Source of the DNA: Metabacillus niabensis
GTDB lineage: Bacteria; Bacillota; Bacilli; Bacillales; Bacillaceae
NCBI RefSeq assembly: GCF_020524345.1
Contig: NZ_JAIVLH010000011.1
Span: 1-64,000, forward strand
Reading direction: 5' to 3'
DNA length: 64,000 nucleotides
How positions within the stretch are numbered: the stretch's first letter is position 1; each line of letters opens with the position of its first letter. The translations under genes and the position numbers were made by a program. The notes below the pieces were generated by a model, which saw nothing but the letters and a program-made list of their open reading frames with translations, was not told the origin of the DNA and did not search any database. Below are positions 43,437 through 52,434 of the stretch, one piece after another.

Positions 43437-45332
43437 TTATTCATTCTGTTCAATTTCTTCAACAAGAAGTGATAATTCTTCCCATCTTTCCATTGTTTCT
43501 TCCAGTTTCTTTTCAACATGCTCTTGTTCCTTATAGAGCTCAGTTACTTTCCCGATGTCACTTCCTGCAGCTGCGATTTCCTGTTCAAGCTGGGTTTTAC
43601 GCTCTTCGAGATCAGCTATTTTATCTTCAATTTGCTCCCATTCCTGTTGCTCCTTGTAGGATAGGCGCTTTTTCTTATCTTTTTTATACACAACCTTTTC
43701 TGATGAAGGAGCTTCTTTTTCCTTCATCATTTCTTGCAGCTTTTTCTCTTCCATGTATTCAGAATAACTTCCTTGGAATCTGGAGATATGACCATCATTT
43801 TCAAATGCAATTAAATGGTCCACAACTCGGTCTAAGAAATAGCGATCATGTGATACAGTTACCACTACGCCTGGAAACTGATCTAAATAATCCTCTAACA
43901 CACTTAATGTTTGTGTGTCCAAATCATTTGTCGGCTCATCCAGGAAGAGAACATTTGGTTCTTCCATTAAAACCTTTAGTAGATACAGTCTTCTTCTTTC
44001 ACCACCGGAAAGCTTGCGAATGTATGTCCATTGAGATGATCTTGGAAAAAGAAAGCGTTCCAGCATTTGTTCCGCCGTGATGACTTGATTGTCAATCGTA
44101 TAAACAACCTCTGCCGTTTCTTTAATATACTCAACAACTCGAAGATTTTCGTCCATTTCTTCCTGTTCTTGTGTATAGAAACCGATCTTAACAGTTGTTC
44201 CTACTTCAAGTGTTCCCTCGTCCGGTTTAATTCGTCCTGCCATAATGTTTAAAAGTGTTGATTTTCCTGTACCATTAGGACCTATGATTCCGAGTCTTTC
44301 ACCAGGGTTTATTAAATAACTAAAGTCTTTAATTAACTGCCTTCCGTCATATGCTTTCGATATACCTTCAAGCTCAAGCACCTTTTTCCCTAATCGGGTT
44401 GAACCTATTGCAAAGTCTAAATCCTGCTTTGCTTGTGGCCCTTTTTGTTCCTGAAGCTCTTCAACCCTGCCAATACGTGCCTTTTGCTTTGTTGTTCTAG
44501 CTTTTGCCCCTCTTCTAAGCCAAGCTAACTCTCTTCTTAATAAATTCTGTCTTTTTTCTTCTGCGTGTTCAGCATTCAGTTCTCTTTCTGCCTTCTTTTC
44601 TAAAAATACTTCATAATTACCTGAGTATGTGTAAAGCTGTCCTTGGTCCAACTCAAAGATTTGATTTGTTACTCGATTTAAAAAGTATCTGTCATGAGTT
44701 ATGAGCACAATTGAGCCTCTATACTGAGCTAAAAAACCTTCCAGCCATTCAATTGTTTCATTATCAAGATGGTTTGTTGGTTCATCTAAAATTAAAATGT
44801 CAGCCGGCTGGATGAGAGCTTTTGCAATCGCCACACGCTTCTTCTGTCCACCTGACAAATGAGTAACAGGTTTTTGGAAATCTGTGATTCCCAGTTTCGT
44901 CAGAACTGTTTTTGCGACAGTATTTGCCTCCCAGGCATCGTGTTGATCCATTTTTTGCTGCATATTCATTAACTGCTTTAATTTTGATTCATTTTCCGGA
45001 TCCTTCTCCAACTCACTTAAAGCCAGTTCATACTCCCTCATAACCTGCATGATGGGTGCATCTCCGAAATATATTTGTTCTAAGATAGACAAGCCCACTG
45101 TTAGCTCAGGCTGCTGTGGCAGATACTCTATACGTATTGAATTAGAATGAGTCATTTCTCCTGAGTCAGCTGATTCAATTCCGGCTATCACCTTCAACAA
45201 TGTCGATTTTCCCGTACCATTGACACCAATTAATCCGATTCTTTGTTTCTCTGCAATCGTAAAGGAAATATGATCAAATAAAACCTTTTCTCCATATGTT
45301 TTATATAAATTTTCCACCTGTAATATACTCAT
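43437..45332 (-). CDS. yfmR: ABC-F ATPase YfmR
   Basis: 631 residues from ATG 45332 (AAGGAT upstream), as in B. subtilis YfmR (629), an Uup-type ABC-F. Two ABC domains: GVNGTGKST, HLSGGQKKR, LILDEPTNHLD; and GPNGTGKST, KLSGGERRR, LFLDEPTNDLD. The linker (about residues 235-310) is the tRNA-contacting arm, and a C-terminal coiled coil (residues 545-631) is typical of the Uup group. YfmR acts with EF-P in relieving ribosome stalling in B. subtilis. Monocistronic. Confidence 0.93.
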   Translation of the reverse strand: MSILQVENLYKTYGEKVLFDHISFTIAEKQRIGLIGVNGTGKSTLLKVIAGIESADSGEMTHSNSIRIEYLPQQPELTVGLSILEQIYFGDAPIMQVMREYELALSELEKDPENESKLKQLMNMQQKMDQHDAWEANTVAKTVLTKLGITDFQKPVTHLSGGQKKRVAIAKALIQPADILILDEPTNHLDNETIEWLEGFLAQYRGSIVLITHDRYFLNRVTNQIFELDQGQLYTYSGNYEVFLEKKAERELNAEHAEEKRQNLLRRELAWLRRGAKARTTKQKARIGRVEELQEQKGPQAKQDLDFAIGSTRLGKKVLELEGISKAYDGRQLIKDFSYLINPGERLGIIGPNGTGKSTLLNIMAGRIKPDEGTLEVGTTVKIGFYTQEQEEMDENLRVVEYIKETAEVVYTIDNQVITAEQMLERFLFPRSSQWTYIRKLSGGERRRLYLLKVLMEEPNVLFLDEPTNDLDTQTLSVLEDYLDQFPGVVVTVSHDRYFLDRVVDHLIAFENDGHISRFQGSYSEYMEEKKLQEMMKEKEAPSSEKVVYKKDKKKRLSYKEQQEWEQIEDKIADLEERKTQLEQEIAAAGSDIGKVTELYKEQEHVEKKLEETMERWEELSLLVEEIEQNE

Positions 45333-45382
45333 CTTATCCAATCCTTCACAGTTTTATCTCTGTATAGAATAACAGGTAGTTT

Positions 45383-45413
45383 GAATTAAGAAAAGCGCAA
45401 GCGCCTTGCCAGA
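45383..45413 (+). repeat. Partial dispersed repeat, copy F
   Basis: AATTAAGAAAAGCGCAAGCG then CCTTGCCAGAG. Only the left end of the repeat family is present, in the leader of yfmR. Confidence 0.6.
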
Positions 45414-45461
45414 GATGTTTTTCAAAAGTCAAATTCCAAGAAAAAAAGCCGGTATTAGCGG

Positions 45462-46769
45462 CTATTGATCTTCAGCTTTATTTAATAATGTGTTAGCTAA
45501 TGTAGATAGATTTTTTGTTGTTTGATTGATTTCCTTAATCGATTGAACAATTGAATCCAGATCTGTCTTATTGCGATTAAACATAGATAAATAGTTTTCC
45601 ATCTCCATTCTAACCGTAATGAGGCCACTCTGGACTTGTTGGATCTTTTGTTTTGATTCCTGACTTGAATGATTCATCGTTTGCATATTATCTACCAAAT
45701 GTCTAGTAGATGTGTTGTTCTTTTCAACCAAATCTTTAATTTCCAGACTCATTTTTTTAGAGTTTTCGGCCAATTTACGAACTTCAGTTGCAACAACTGC
45801 AAAGCCTTTTCCTTCTTCACCTGCTCTAGCGGCTTCTATTGAGGCATTCAGTGCCAGTAAGTTTGTTTGATCAGCGATCTCTTCAATGTTCTTTGTCATA
45901 GCCAAAATCTTTTCAGAAGTATCTCTTAAATGGGTAATACCTTTAATTGAGGTATCTACTTCTTGTATAACTAAGTTGAATGCCTCCATCATTGAGTTCA
46001 TTTGCTCTTGGTTTTCATTCGTTAAATTCACCAGGTTTTGACTGCTCTTTTGTGTCACCTCTGTTTCTTGTCGGATTTGCTCAGCCTTCTGACTTGTTTC
46101 ATTAATTGTAGATTCTGACTCCTCAACTGATGCGGCAACTTCTTGGCTAATTGAAGCCAAATCTTTTTGGAGAAGCTCTTTTGTTGAATTCACTTCTTCT
46201 AGTTCCTTCATTCTAGATTCTATGTAGTTCTCAACAACTAATTGGGTATCCAAATTTGTAATATGAGTGACAGCTAATAGTAAGTTGGATAATGTTTCAG
46301 AGTCTCCCTCAAATTTCTTAATGATCTGTGGAATCAACAATGTATTTAACGCCGAGTAGGTCGCAATAAACCAAGAAGCTGGCAAGTTCGCCCCATTATG
46401 TGTACGGCCAATTCGTTTTCTCATTTCGAAATATTCATCATCTAGATTTCCGCTAAGGATACTTTGAAAATAGCGAACAAAGACTTGATAAAGCCTTTCT
46501 CTATTTGAGTTTTCCTTAACAATATTCGTAAGCAATGGCTGCTTATATAATTGATTCAATACTTTTTGTAATACTTCATCAATAATTTCAAGTAAAAATG
46601 ATTGTGATTGCTGTAGAACCTGGATATGTTGATTTGTTAGTCCCATATAATGCAACCGTGCAGCAATAGCCTTGTCTTTTACAAAAGCAATCTCTTTCTC
46701 TTCCGGAAATTGTAGTATAGGCTGAAATGATTGAACAGTTTCTAAACTTTTTCTCTTAAACCCTAACAT
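45462..46769 (-). CDS. hemAT: Globin-coupled aerotaxis transducer (HemAT type)
   Basis: 435 residues from ATG 46769 (GGTGGAAGG upstream), close to HemAT of B. subtilis (432). Residues 1-180 form a protoglobin domain with the proximal heme His at 124 ([16 protein letters not shown]). A helical linker leads to an MCP signalling domain with the hairpin tip [39 protein letters not shown]. It is soluble, without membrane helices. It senses O2 through heme and signals to CheA. Other gas ligands, including NO, are possible. Divergent from the GntR gene. Confidence 0.9.
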   Translation of the reverse strand: MLGFKRKSLETVQSFQPILQFPEEKEIAFVKDKAIAARLHYMGLTNQHIQVLQQSQSFLLEIIDEVLQKVLNQLYKQPLLTNIVKENSNRERLYQVFVRYFQSILSGNLDDEYFEMRKRIGRTHNGANLPASWFIATYSALNTLLIPQIIKKFEGDSETLSNLLLAVTHITNLDTQLVVENYIESRMKELEEVNSTKELLQKDLASISQEVAASVEESESTINETSQKAEQIRQETEVTQKSSQNLVNLTNENQEQMNSMMEAFNLVIQEVDTSIKGITHLRDTSEKILAMTKNIEEIADQTNLLALNASIEAARAGEEGKGFAVVATEVRKLAENSKKMSLEIKDLVEKNNTSTRHLVDNMQTMNHSSQESKQKIQQVQSGLITVRMEMENYLSMFNRNKTDLDSIVQSIKEINQTTKNLSTLANTLLNKAEDQ

Positions 46770-46914
46770 ATACCTTCCACCTTTCAATTTTATCCTCAAC
46801 ACATTGTATAACATTTGTACTATATTTGTATATTTAAAATCTAATGTACAGGTACTTTTTCACTATGTGTACGCTTATTTTATAAAAAGTTGAAAAATAT
46901 TCCTCTGTTTACGA

Positions 46915-46943
46915 TTGCAATCTCCACAACGAACATATACTAT
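46915..46943 (+). promoter_or_regulatory. Promoter of the GntR-ABC operon
   Basis: TTGCAA (46915-46920) and TACTAT (46938-46943) spaced 17 bp, immediately upstream of the palindromic operator. Confidence 0.6.
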
Positions 46944-46944
46944 A

Positions 46945-46975
46945 TTAACTGTACTAACATTATTAATACAGTTAA
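46945..46975 (+). promoter_or_regulatory. GntR operator, perfect inverted repeat
   Basis: TTAACTGTA (46945-46953) and TACAGTTAA (46967-46975) surround a 13-bp centre. It covers the expected transcription start, between the promoter and the regulator's binding site AAAGGGGGC. Confidence 0.8.
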
Positions 46976-46992
46976 CACAAAGGGGGCTGCAA

Positions 46993-47379
46993 ATGTTCCA
47001 GCTTGATGTTAGAAGCAGAAAGCCTATATACGAACAGTTAGTCGATAAAATTAAAGAGCTTATTATTCACCGCATCTTAAGACCAGATGAGCAATTACCC
47101 TCGGTAAGGGCGCTTTCCAGTCAATTGACCGTTAACCCGAATACCATTCAAAGAGCTTACCGAGAGCTTGAAAACCAAGGGTACTTATACTCCATTAAAG
47201 GGAAAGGAAACTTTGTTGCGGCAATTGAACAAATGACAAACGAACAAAACCTGCTGGATCTAAAAAAAGATATCCAAAAGCTTATCGCAGAAGCCATATA
47301 CCTGGGCCTAACAAAAGAGGATCTATATGTCTTGTTTGATGAAGCACATCAACAAACAAAGGGAGGAAAGAAGAAATGA
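46993..47379 (+). CDS. GntR-family regulator, YtrA subfamily
   Basis: 128 residues from ATG 46993 (AAAGGGGGC upstream); the longer reading starts in the -35 box. A winged helix-turn-helix (PIYEQLVDKIKELIIHRILRPDEQLPSVRALSSQLTVNPNTIQRAYRELENQGYLYSIKGKGNFVA) is followed by a short helical tail, the YtrA-type layout. It overlaps the ABC ATPase gene by 4 nt (ATGA). It most likely represses its own operon by binding the palindrome at 46945. Confidence 0.9.
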   Translation: MFQLDVRSRKPIYEQLVDKIKELIIHRILRPDEQLPSVRALSSQLTVNPNTIQRAYRELENQGYLYSIKGKGNFVAAIEQMTNEQNLLDLKKDIQKLIAEAIYLGLTKEDLYVLFDEAHQQTKGGKKK

Positions 47380-48278
47380 TTAGAGTGCGATCCATAAGCA
47401 AAACATACAATAAGCACTTAGCAGTAGATGATCTAACACTCCAAGTGAAAAAAGGCTCCATTTACGGCTTACTCGGATCAAACGGTGCGGGTAAAACCTC
47501 ACTATTAAAAATGATTGCAGGCATTAATCGACCTGATAAAGGTATGATTGAGATTAATGATTTACCAGCTTATGAAAATTTAGCTGTAAAAGAAAAAGTT
47601 GTTTTTATCCCTGATGTTATTTACTTCTTTCCTCAGGCTACTGTTGCACAGATGGCTTCTCAATATGAAGAATATTATCCAGGTTGGAGTAAAGAACGCT
47701 TTGAGCAACTGAGTTCCGCCTTTAATATTGAATTACATCGGAAAGTTCACCGATTGTCGAAAGGAATGAAGCGACAGGTAGCTTTTTGGCTGGCATTATC
47801 TGCAATGCCTGATGTTCTTATCCTTGATGAGCCGATTGACGGTCTGGATCCGGTTATGAGACAAAAAGTGAAGAATTTACTATTCCAAGATGTAGCTGAA
47901 AGAGGGCTGACAGTCATTATTTCTTCTCATAACTTACGGGAAATTGAAGATTTATGTGATCATGTTGGAATTATGCATAATGGCAAAATCATCATTGAAA
48001 AGGAAATTGATGATATAAAGTCGGATACTCACAAAATTCAATTAGCCTTAGCAGATCCAACCCATGAAGAGCACATATTAAATCAATTAACAATTTTACA
48101 TCATGAGAAACGTGGAAGTGTATCTCTCTTAATCGTTCGGGGGAGTGAAGAGCAAATCAACAAAATTATTCACTCATCCACTGTTCTCATCTATGATTTA
48201 TTGCCGTTAACATTAGAAGAAATTTTCATTTATGAAATGGAGGATGTAGGCTATGAAATCGAAAAAATCCTTCTTTAA
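47376..48278 (+). CDS. ABC transporter ATPase (YtrB-like)
   Basis: 300 residues. Walker A GSNGAGKTS, signature RLSKGMKRQ (the LSKGM variant common in exporters of the bacitracin/YtrB type), Walker B LILDEPIDGLDP and switch ISSHNL. It starts within the GntR stop codon and overlaps the permease gene by 26 nt, giving tight translational coupling. Confidence 0.88.
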   Translation: MIRVRSISKTYNKHLAVDDLTLQVKKGSIYGLLGSNGAGKTSLLKMIAGINRPDKGMIEINDLPAYENLAVKEKVVFIPDVIYFFPQATVAQMASQYEEYYPGWSKERFEQLSSAFNIELHRKVHRLSKGMKRQVAFWLALSAMPDVLILDEPIDGLDPVMRQKVKNLLFQDVAERGLTVIISSHNLREIEDLCDHVGIMHNGKIIIEKEIDDIKSDTHKIQLALADPTHEEHILNQLTILHHEKRGSVSLLIVRGSEEQINKIIHSSTVLIYDLLPLTLEEIFIYEMEDVGYEIEKILL

Positions 48279-50259
48279 ACCTGCAGTGATTAAACAAGAT
48301 TTTAGACAGCATGGCTGGGTTAGCATCGTCTACTTTCTCGGTTTACTATTCGCTGTTCCTTTAGGAATTCTACAGCTCGCTTCACAAGAGTATATTTTAT
48401 TTACAGATTACGATCATTACCTGAAGGTCAATACTGAAATCCAGGTATTATTATATTTTTCAATCCCAGTTGCAGCTGCCTTACTACTTTTTCGCTATAT
48501 CCAAAGCGAATCTTCAGTAGATATGATGCACAGCCTGCCCATACGGAGAGAAACCTTATATGTTAGCCATATTATCAGTGGTCTACTATTATTAATTGTC
48601 CCGATCATGATTACTGCCATCATTACATTTTTCGTAGCAAATTCTATTGAAGGTTTTGATGGGATTCTAACCTTATCGGATTTATTAACGTGGACAGGTT
48701 TAACTATACTTTTAACATGTATGATGTTTGCTTTTCCTGTAGCTGTCGGCTTAATAACAGGTATGACAACAGCACAGGCAATTCTAACATATGTATTCTT
48801 ATTTTTGCCGATTGGCTTGGTTTCATTAGTTTCATATAATCTATCTTATTTACTATTTGGTTTTACACCTATTTTCATCGAAGATAAAGTAATGTATTTG
48901 TCTCCATTTATACGTTTTATTGAAAACTGGGGAGAAAGTGAACCATACTCGATGATCGAATTAATCATCTATACAGGGATAACCCTTTTGTCATTTGTGT
49001 TGGGGTTAGTCTTCTATCGTTATAGACAACTTGAACGAGCAACCGAAGTTTTTGCATTCTCATTTATGAAGCCAATCTTTAAGTATGGTGTTACCTTTTG
49101 CGCTATGATTCTGGGAGGAACCTATTTTTCAGTTTCAGGAACCTTGAATTGGAATTGGATTATATTTGGTTATATTATCGGTGCTTTAATTGGATACACG
49201 GCTGCAGAAATGATTTTGCAAAAAACTTGGCGCATCTTTCACCTTCGCTTCTTAACAGGTTTTGCTGTTTATAGTATCATGTTTGTCGCCATTCTTTTTA
49301 GTATTAAAACAGATGTATTTAATTATGAAACAAAACTACCTAGAATGGATCAAATAGAAGAGGTTTACTTTGGTGAATCATACTATTTACAAGAATTAGA
49401 GGACAGTGATATAGGTATAGACCCTTATTCTGACTCAAAACTTTATATCCAGGATATACGAAACTTACACGAGGAAATTATTCAACAAAGAGATATTATT
49501 GAAAAGCAAAAAGATACTATTCATTTACACCAACTTTCAGCGGTTTTTGTGTACAGGTTAAATAACGGGGAAGAACTGAAACGCGAATATCAAATCCCGG
49601 TTAACACATTGCAGGATGAACTTAAACCAATATTGGAAGCAAGTGACTATAAAATGAATTTACCTGAATACCTGCAACTCCAAAGAGAAGATGTTATCAA
49701 TATTCAGGTTGTTCCTTACGGCCCTAGCAATCAGCACAACCCTGTTATGATTACCGATGAAAAAGAAATTTTGGAATTCAAAAAAGCAATAGAAAAAGAC
49801 TTTCTATCACAGTCTGCAGATGATGTTGTAAGCCCAGCTACTCCATGGGCTTATATCGAAATGGGATATAAACCAACAAACACTGATACAAATTATATGC
49901 TTGAGGGATATATGGTAGATTGGAAGAAATCTTATACTCATGTTACAAAATGGTTAGAGGAGCATGATTATCTAGAAAAAGCTCGAGTGGATGAAGAAGA
50001 TATTGCGAAGGCAGAAGTGACATACGTACCTCATAATCCACAAGAGGATGCCTTTATGACAGAAGAGATATATGAAAGTGGCAAAAAACATGCAACAATT
50101 TCAGATAAAGAAACACTTTCTACTATCATCTATCATTTCTCTGAGTATTCCGAAGAAAATATGTACTACGTTAAGCTTACGTTAAATGATGGAAATGTAT
50201 GGTACGGATCTATTCCAACTCAACATTTACCAGAAGGTATAAAGAGTCAGGTTCAGTAG
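48253..50259 (+). CDS. ABC transporter permease with large extracytoplasmic domain (DUF6449-like)
   Basis: 668 residues. The N-terminal half (residues 1-350) has about eight hydrophobic segments; the C-terminal half (about 360-668) is hydrophilic and likely faces outside (DIRNLHEEIIQQRDIIEKQKD..., TPWAYIEMGYKPTN). This is the arrangement of the ytr-type operon permease, part of cell-envelope stress systems in Bacillus. ATG 48253 is preceded by GGAGG. A terminator follows at 50266. Confidence 0.82.
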   Translation: MKSKKSFFKPAVIKQDFRQHGWVSIVYFLGLLFAVPLGILQLASQEYILFTDYDHYLKVNTEIQVLLYFSIPVAAALLLFRYIQSESSVDMMHSLPIRRETLYVSHIISGLLLLIVPIMITAIITFFVANSIEGFDGILTLSDLLTWTGLTILLTCMMFAFPVAVGLITGMTTAQAILTYVFLFLPIGLVSLVSYNLSYLLFGFTPIFIEDKVMYLSPFIRFIENWGESEPYSMIELIIYTGITLLSFVLGLVFYRYRQLERATEVFAFSFMKPIFKYGVTFCAMILGGTYFSVSGTLNWNWIIFGYIIGALIGYTAAEMILQKTWRIFHLRFLTGFAVYSIMFVAILFSIKTDVFNYETKLPRMDQIEEVYFGESYYLQELEDSDIGIDPYSDSKLYIQDIRNLHEEIIQQRDIIEKQKDTIHLHQLSAVFVYRLNNGEELKREYQIPVNTLQDELKPILEASDYKMNLPEYLQLQREDVINIQVVPYGPSNQHNPVMITDEKEILEFKKAIEKDFLSQSADDVVSPATPWAYIEMGYKPTNTDTNYMLEGYMVDWKKSYTHVTKWLEEHDYLEKARVDEEDIAKAEVTYVPHNPQEDAFMTEEIYESGKKHATISDKETLSTIIYHFSEYSEENMYYVKLTLNDGNVWYGSIPTQHLPEGIKSQVQ

Positions 50260-50265
50260 TTGTTA

Positions 50266-50309
50266 AGGACAGTTCCCAAAGTAAATTGGGGCTGCCCTCT
50301 TTGTTTTTC
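50266..50309 (+). terminator. Terminator of the GntR-ABC operon
   Basis: AGGACAGTTCCCAA (50266-50279) pairs imperfectly with TTGGGGCTGCCCT (50286-50298), then CTTTGTTTTTC. Confidence 0.6.
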
Positions 50310-50310
50310 A

Positions 50311-50466
50311 TTATTTCTTGTTAACTTGTTTACCGCTTTTTTTCTGACTTTGGTGCTGGCTGTTCCCAACTTGTACATCAGAACCAAATTCCACATCATT
50401 TTTTGCCTTTTGTTTTGCTAATTGCTGACTCGTTTGCTCAGCATTCTGCTTTCCTTGCTTGGACAT
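50311..50466 (-). CDS. sspE: Gamma-type small acid-soluble spore protein
   Basis: 51 residues starting MSKQGKQNAEQTSQQLAKQK and continuing NDVEFGSDVQVGNSQHQSQKK. The Gln/Asn-rich pattern NAEQ...QLAKQKAKNDVEFGSD matches one repeat of gamma-type SASP (SspE), which usually has two; here only one is evident. In the forespore it serves as an amino acid store degraded on germination, without binding DNA. AAGGAGGGG precedes the ATG, and the gene is too short for routine ORF calling. Likely forespore-expressed. Confidence 0.72.
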   Translation of the reverse strand: MSKQGKQNAEQTSQQLAKQKAKNDVEFGSDVQVGNSQHQSQKKSGKQVNKK

Positions 50467-50518
50467 GTTATCCCCTCCTTACGTCTTTTTATTTTGTGCA
50501 TTTTCAACAAATTTAAGC

Positions 50519-50551
50519 AAAAAAATGGGTTAGCCAATTTTGGCTAACCCA
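50519..50551 (-). terminator. Terminator of the AGCS symporter gene
   Basis: A perfect 11-bp stem TGGGTTAGCCA / TGGCTAACCCA (50526-50551) with a 4-nt loop, then TTTTTTT on the minus strand. Confidence 0.88.
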
Positions 50552-50556
50552 CTTTT

Positions 50557-52017
50557 TTATGAAGCTTGATCTTGATCACTTTTATATTCTGTTTCCCAAT
50601 AGTCTGCATTTTTTATTCCTAATGCTTTAGGATCAAAGACAGGGTCTTTCCCTTCCTTCTTTTGTCGCTCGTAATCTTTTAGCGCAAGTAAAGCAGGTTT
50701 AGCCAAGATTAAGATTGCGATAACATTCAGCCATACCATCAGTCCTAATCCGACATCTCCTAGAGCCCATGCCAGGCTTGCCGTTTTCACCGCACCATAG
50801 AATGTTGCAGCTAATAAGATAAACTTAAGTATTAACATCGGAATTTTATTATTTTTCCCACGAAGCAAATAGGCAATATTTGTTTCAGCAATATAGTAAT
50901 ACGCCATAATCGTTGTAAAAGCAAAGAAAAATAATGCAATGGCTACAAATCCAGCTCCAAATCCAGGGATAACACTATCAATGGCAGCTTGTGTAAATCC
51001 AGGACCTGCTTCAACACCTTCTAATTTGTTCACAATAAAGGAACCGTCCGGTGCCTGAGTATTATATAAACCTGTAAAAAGAATCATAAATGCTGTTGCT
51101 GAGCAAACAAATAATGTATCAATATAAACAGAGAAAGCTTGAACTAAACCTTGCTTGGCAGGGTGTGAAACCTCTGCTGCTGCCGCCATATGCGGACCAG
51201 TACCTTGACCTGCCTCGTTTGAGTAAATCCCCCTCTTTACACCCCAAGAAATGGCCATCCCGATTAAACCACCAAAGGCTGAATCCAATGCAAAAGCACT
51301 ACGGAAAATAAGAGAAATAACGGCAGGTAATTCTGTAATATTCATTAAAATAATAACGAGTGATAAAGCAATGTACCCTAAAGCCATAAACGGTACAATC
51401 AGCTGTGCAGTTGAAGCAATTCGTTTAACCCCTCCGAAAATAATAAATGCTAATAATAAAATAACAACTAAGCCAGTTGCTGCTTTTGGAATTCCAAATG
51501 CATTTTCCATCCCAACCGCAATGGAATTCGATTGAACCCCAGGCATTAAAATTGCCATGGCAATGAGTGCTGCAAATGCAAAAAGAACAGCAAACCATTT
51601 CCATCCAATTCCTTTTTCAATAAAATAAGCTGGACCACCTCGATATTGCCCATCTTGTTTAACCTTATAAATCTGAGCAAGAGTAGACTCAATGAACGCA
51701 CTGGAAGCACCTATAAAAGCAATAGTCCACATCCAAAATACTGCCCCTGGTCCACCAAAGGCAATTGCAGTGGCTACCCCTGCAATATTACCTGTTCCTA
51801 CACGTCCAGAAAGTGCCATCGCTAAGGCTTGAAAAGATGAAACTCCGGCTTCAGAGCTCTTACCTTTAAACATAAGCGTTACCATTTCTTTAATATGCCT
51901 TACTTGCAGGAAGCGAGTTAAGATCGAAAACAAAAGACCAACACCAAGTAAAATATAAATAACAGGTGTACTCCATAAAATGCCGTTTAATGCCGTAACA
52001 AATTCCTCCAATTGCAT
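50557..52017 (-). CDS. Na+/alanine (glycine) symporter, AGCS family
   Basis: 486 residues from ATG 52017 (GGGGG upstream); the longer reading is the leader. About eleven membrane helices. The AGCS signatures are present: ALAMALSGRVGTGNIAGVATAIAFGGPGAVFWMW near residue 65 and GVKRGIYSNEAGQGTGPHMAAAAEVSHPAKQGL near 270. It takes up alanine or related neutral amino acids with Na+. Bacillus has several paralogues (AlsT, YflA, YrbD), so the symbol is left open. Confidence 0.9.
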   Translation of the reverse strand: MQLEEFVTALNGILWSTPVIYILLGVGLLFSILTRFLQVRHIKEMVTLMFKGKSSEAGVSSFQALAMALSGRVGTGNIAGVATAIAFGGPGAVFWMWTIAFIGASSAFIESTLAQIYKVKQDGQYRGGPAYFIEKGIGWKWFAVLFAFAALIAMAILMPGVQSNSIAVGMENAFGIPKAATGLVVILLLAFIIFGGVKRIASTAQLIVPFMALGYIALSLVIILMNITELPAVISLIFRSAFALDSAFGGLIGMAISWGVKRGIYSNEAGQGTGPHMAAAAEVSHPAKQGLVQAFSVYIDTLFVCSATAFMILFTGLYNTQAPDGSFIVNKLEGVEAGPGFTQAAIDSVIPGFGAGFVAIALFFFAFTTIMAYYYIAETNIAYLLRGKNNKIPMLILKFILLAATFYGAVKTASLAWALGDVGLGLMVWLNVIAILILAKPALLALKDYERQKKEGKDPVFDPKALGIKNADYWETEYKSDQDQAS

Positions 52018-52057
52018 TACCCCCTTTTTGAAAATACAGAATTTTCTTTCTAAGCAG

Positions 52058-52086
52058 ATTATAATCAATGTGCCCAAAGAAAACAA
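52058..52086 (-). promoter_or_regulatory. Promoter of the AGCS symporter gene
   Basis: On the minus strand TTGTTT (52081-52086) and a consensus TATAAT (52058-52063) are spaced exactly 17 bp, about 40 bp before the start codon. Confidence 0.7.
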
Positions 52087-52373
52087 TAGAAATGTCAGAG
52101 GATCTCACATTTTAATTTTATTGTAATAAAATAAATTACCTGTTCTAAAAAAATAATAAAAATTTAATTTGCTAAAGAAAACATTTTTTGAATAATCAGT
52201 TCTGACAACTGTTGTACATGGTTTTTTTAACGCGGTGAAGTTGTTCATTGCCTAAATTGGATAAACTCTTAATTGATAACCTTTACTTAATTGTTATTAT
52301 GGAAATAATAGATTGTGCAACCAATCGTCTATTCTATCAATTTTTGGGACATATTCTACTTTTTCCCGATAAG
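52087..52373. other. Intergenic gap between symporter and ugpB
   Basis: AT-rich stretch without a supported gene. The plus-strand open frame 52248-52673 has no binding site and mostly lies antisense to ugpB, so it is rejected. Confidence 0.5.
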
Positions 52374-52409
52374 AAAAAAGACCCCGGAAGCTTAAATCTC
52401 TCCAGGGTC
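52374..52409 (-). terminator. Terminator of the ugp operon
   Basis: Minus-strand GACCCTGG / CCGGGGTC (52380-52409), one G-U pair, then TTTTTT. Confidence 0.75.
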
Positions 52410-52434
52410 AATATAGTAAATGACTATGCTCCTA

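Noticed and set aside
43469-44080. 203-residue plus-strand frame
   Set aside because: Antisense shadow of the conserved ABC-F gene yfmR.
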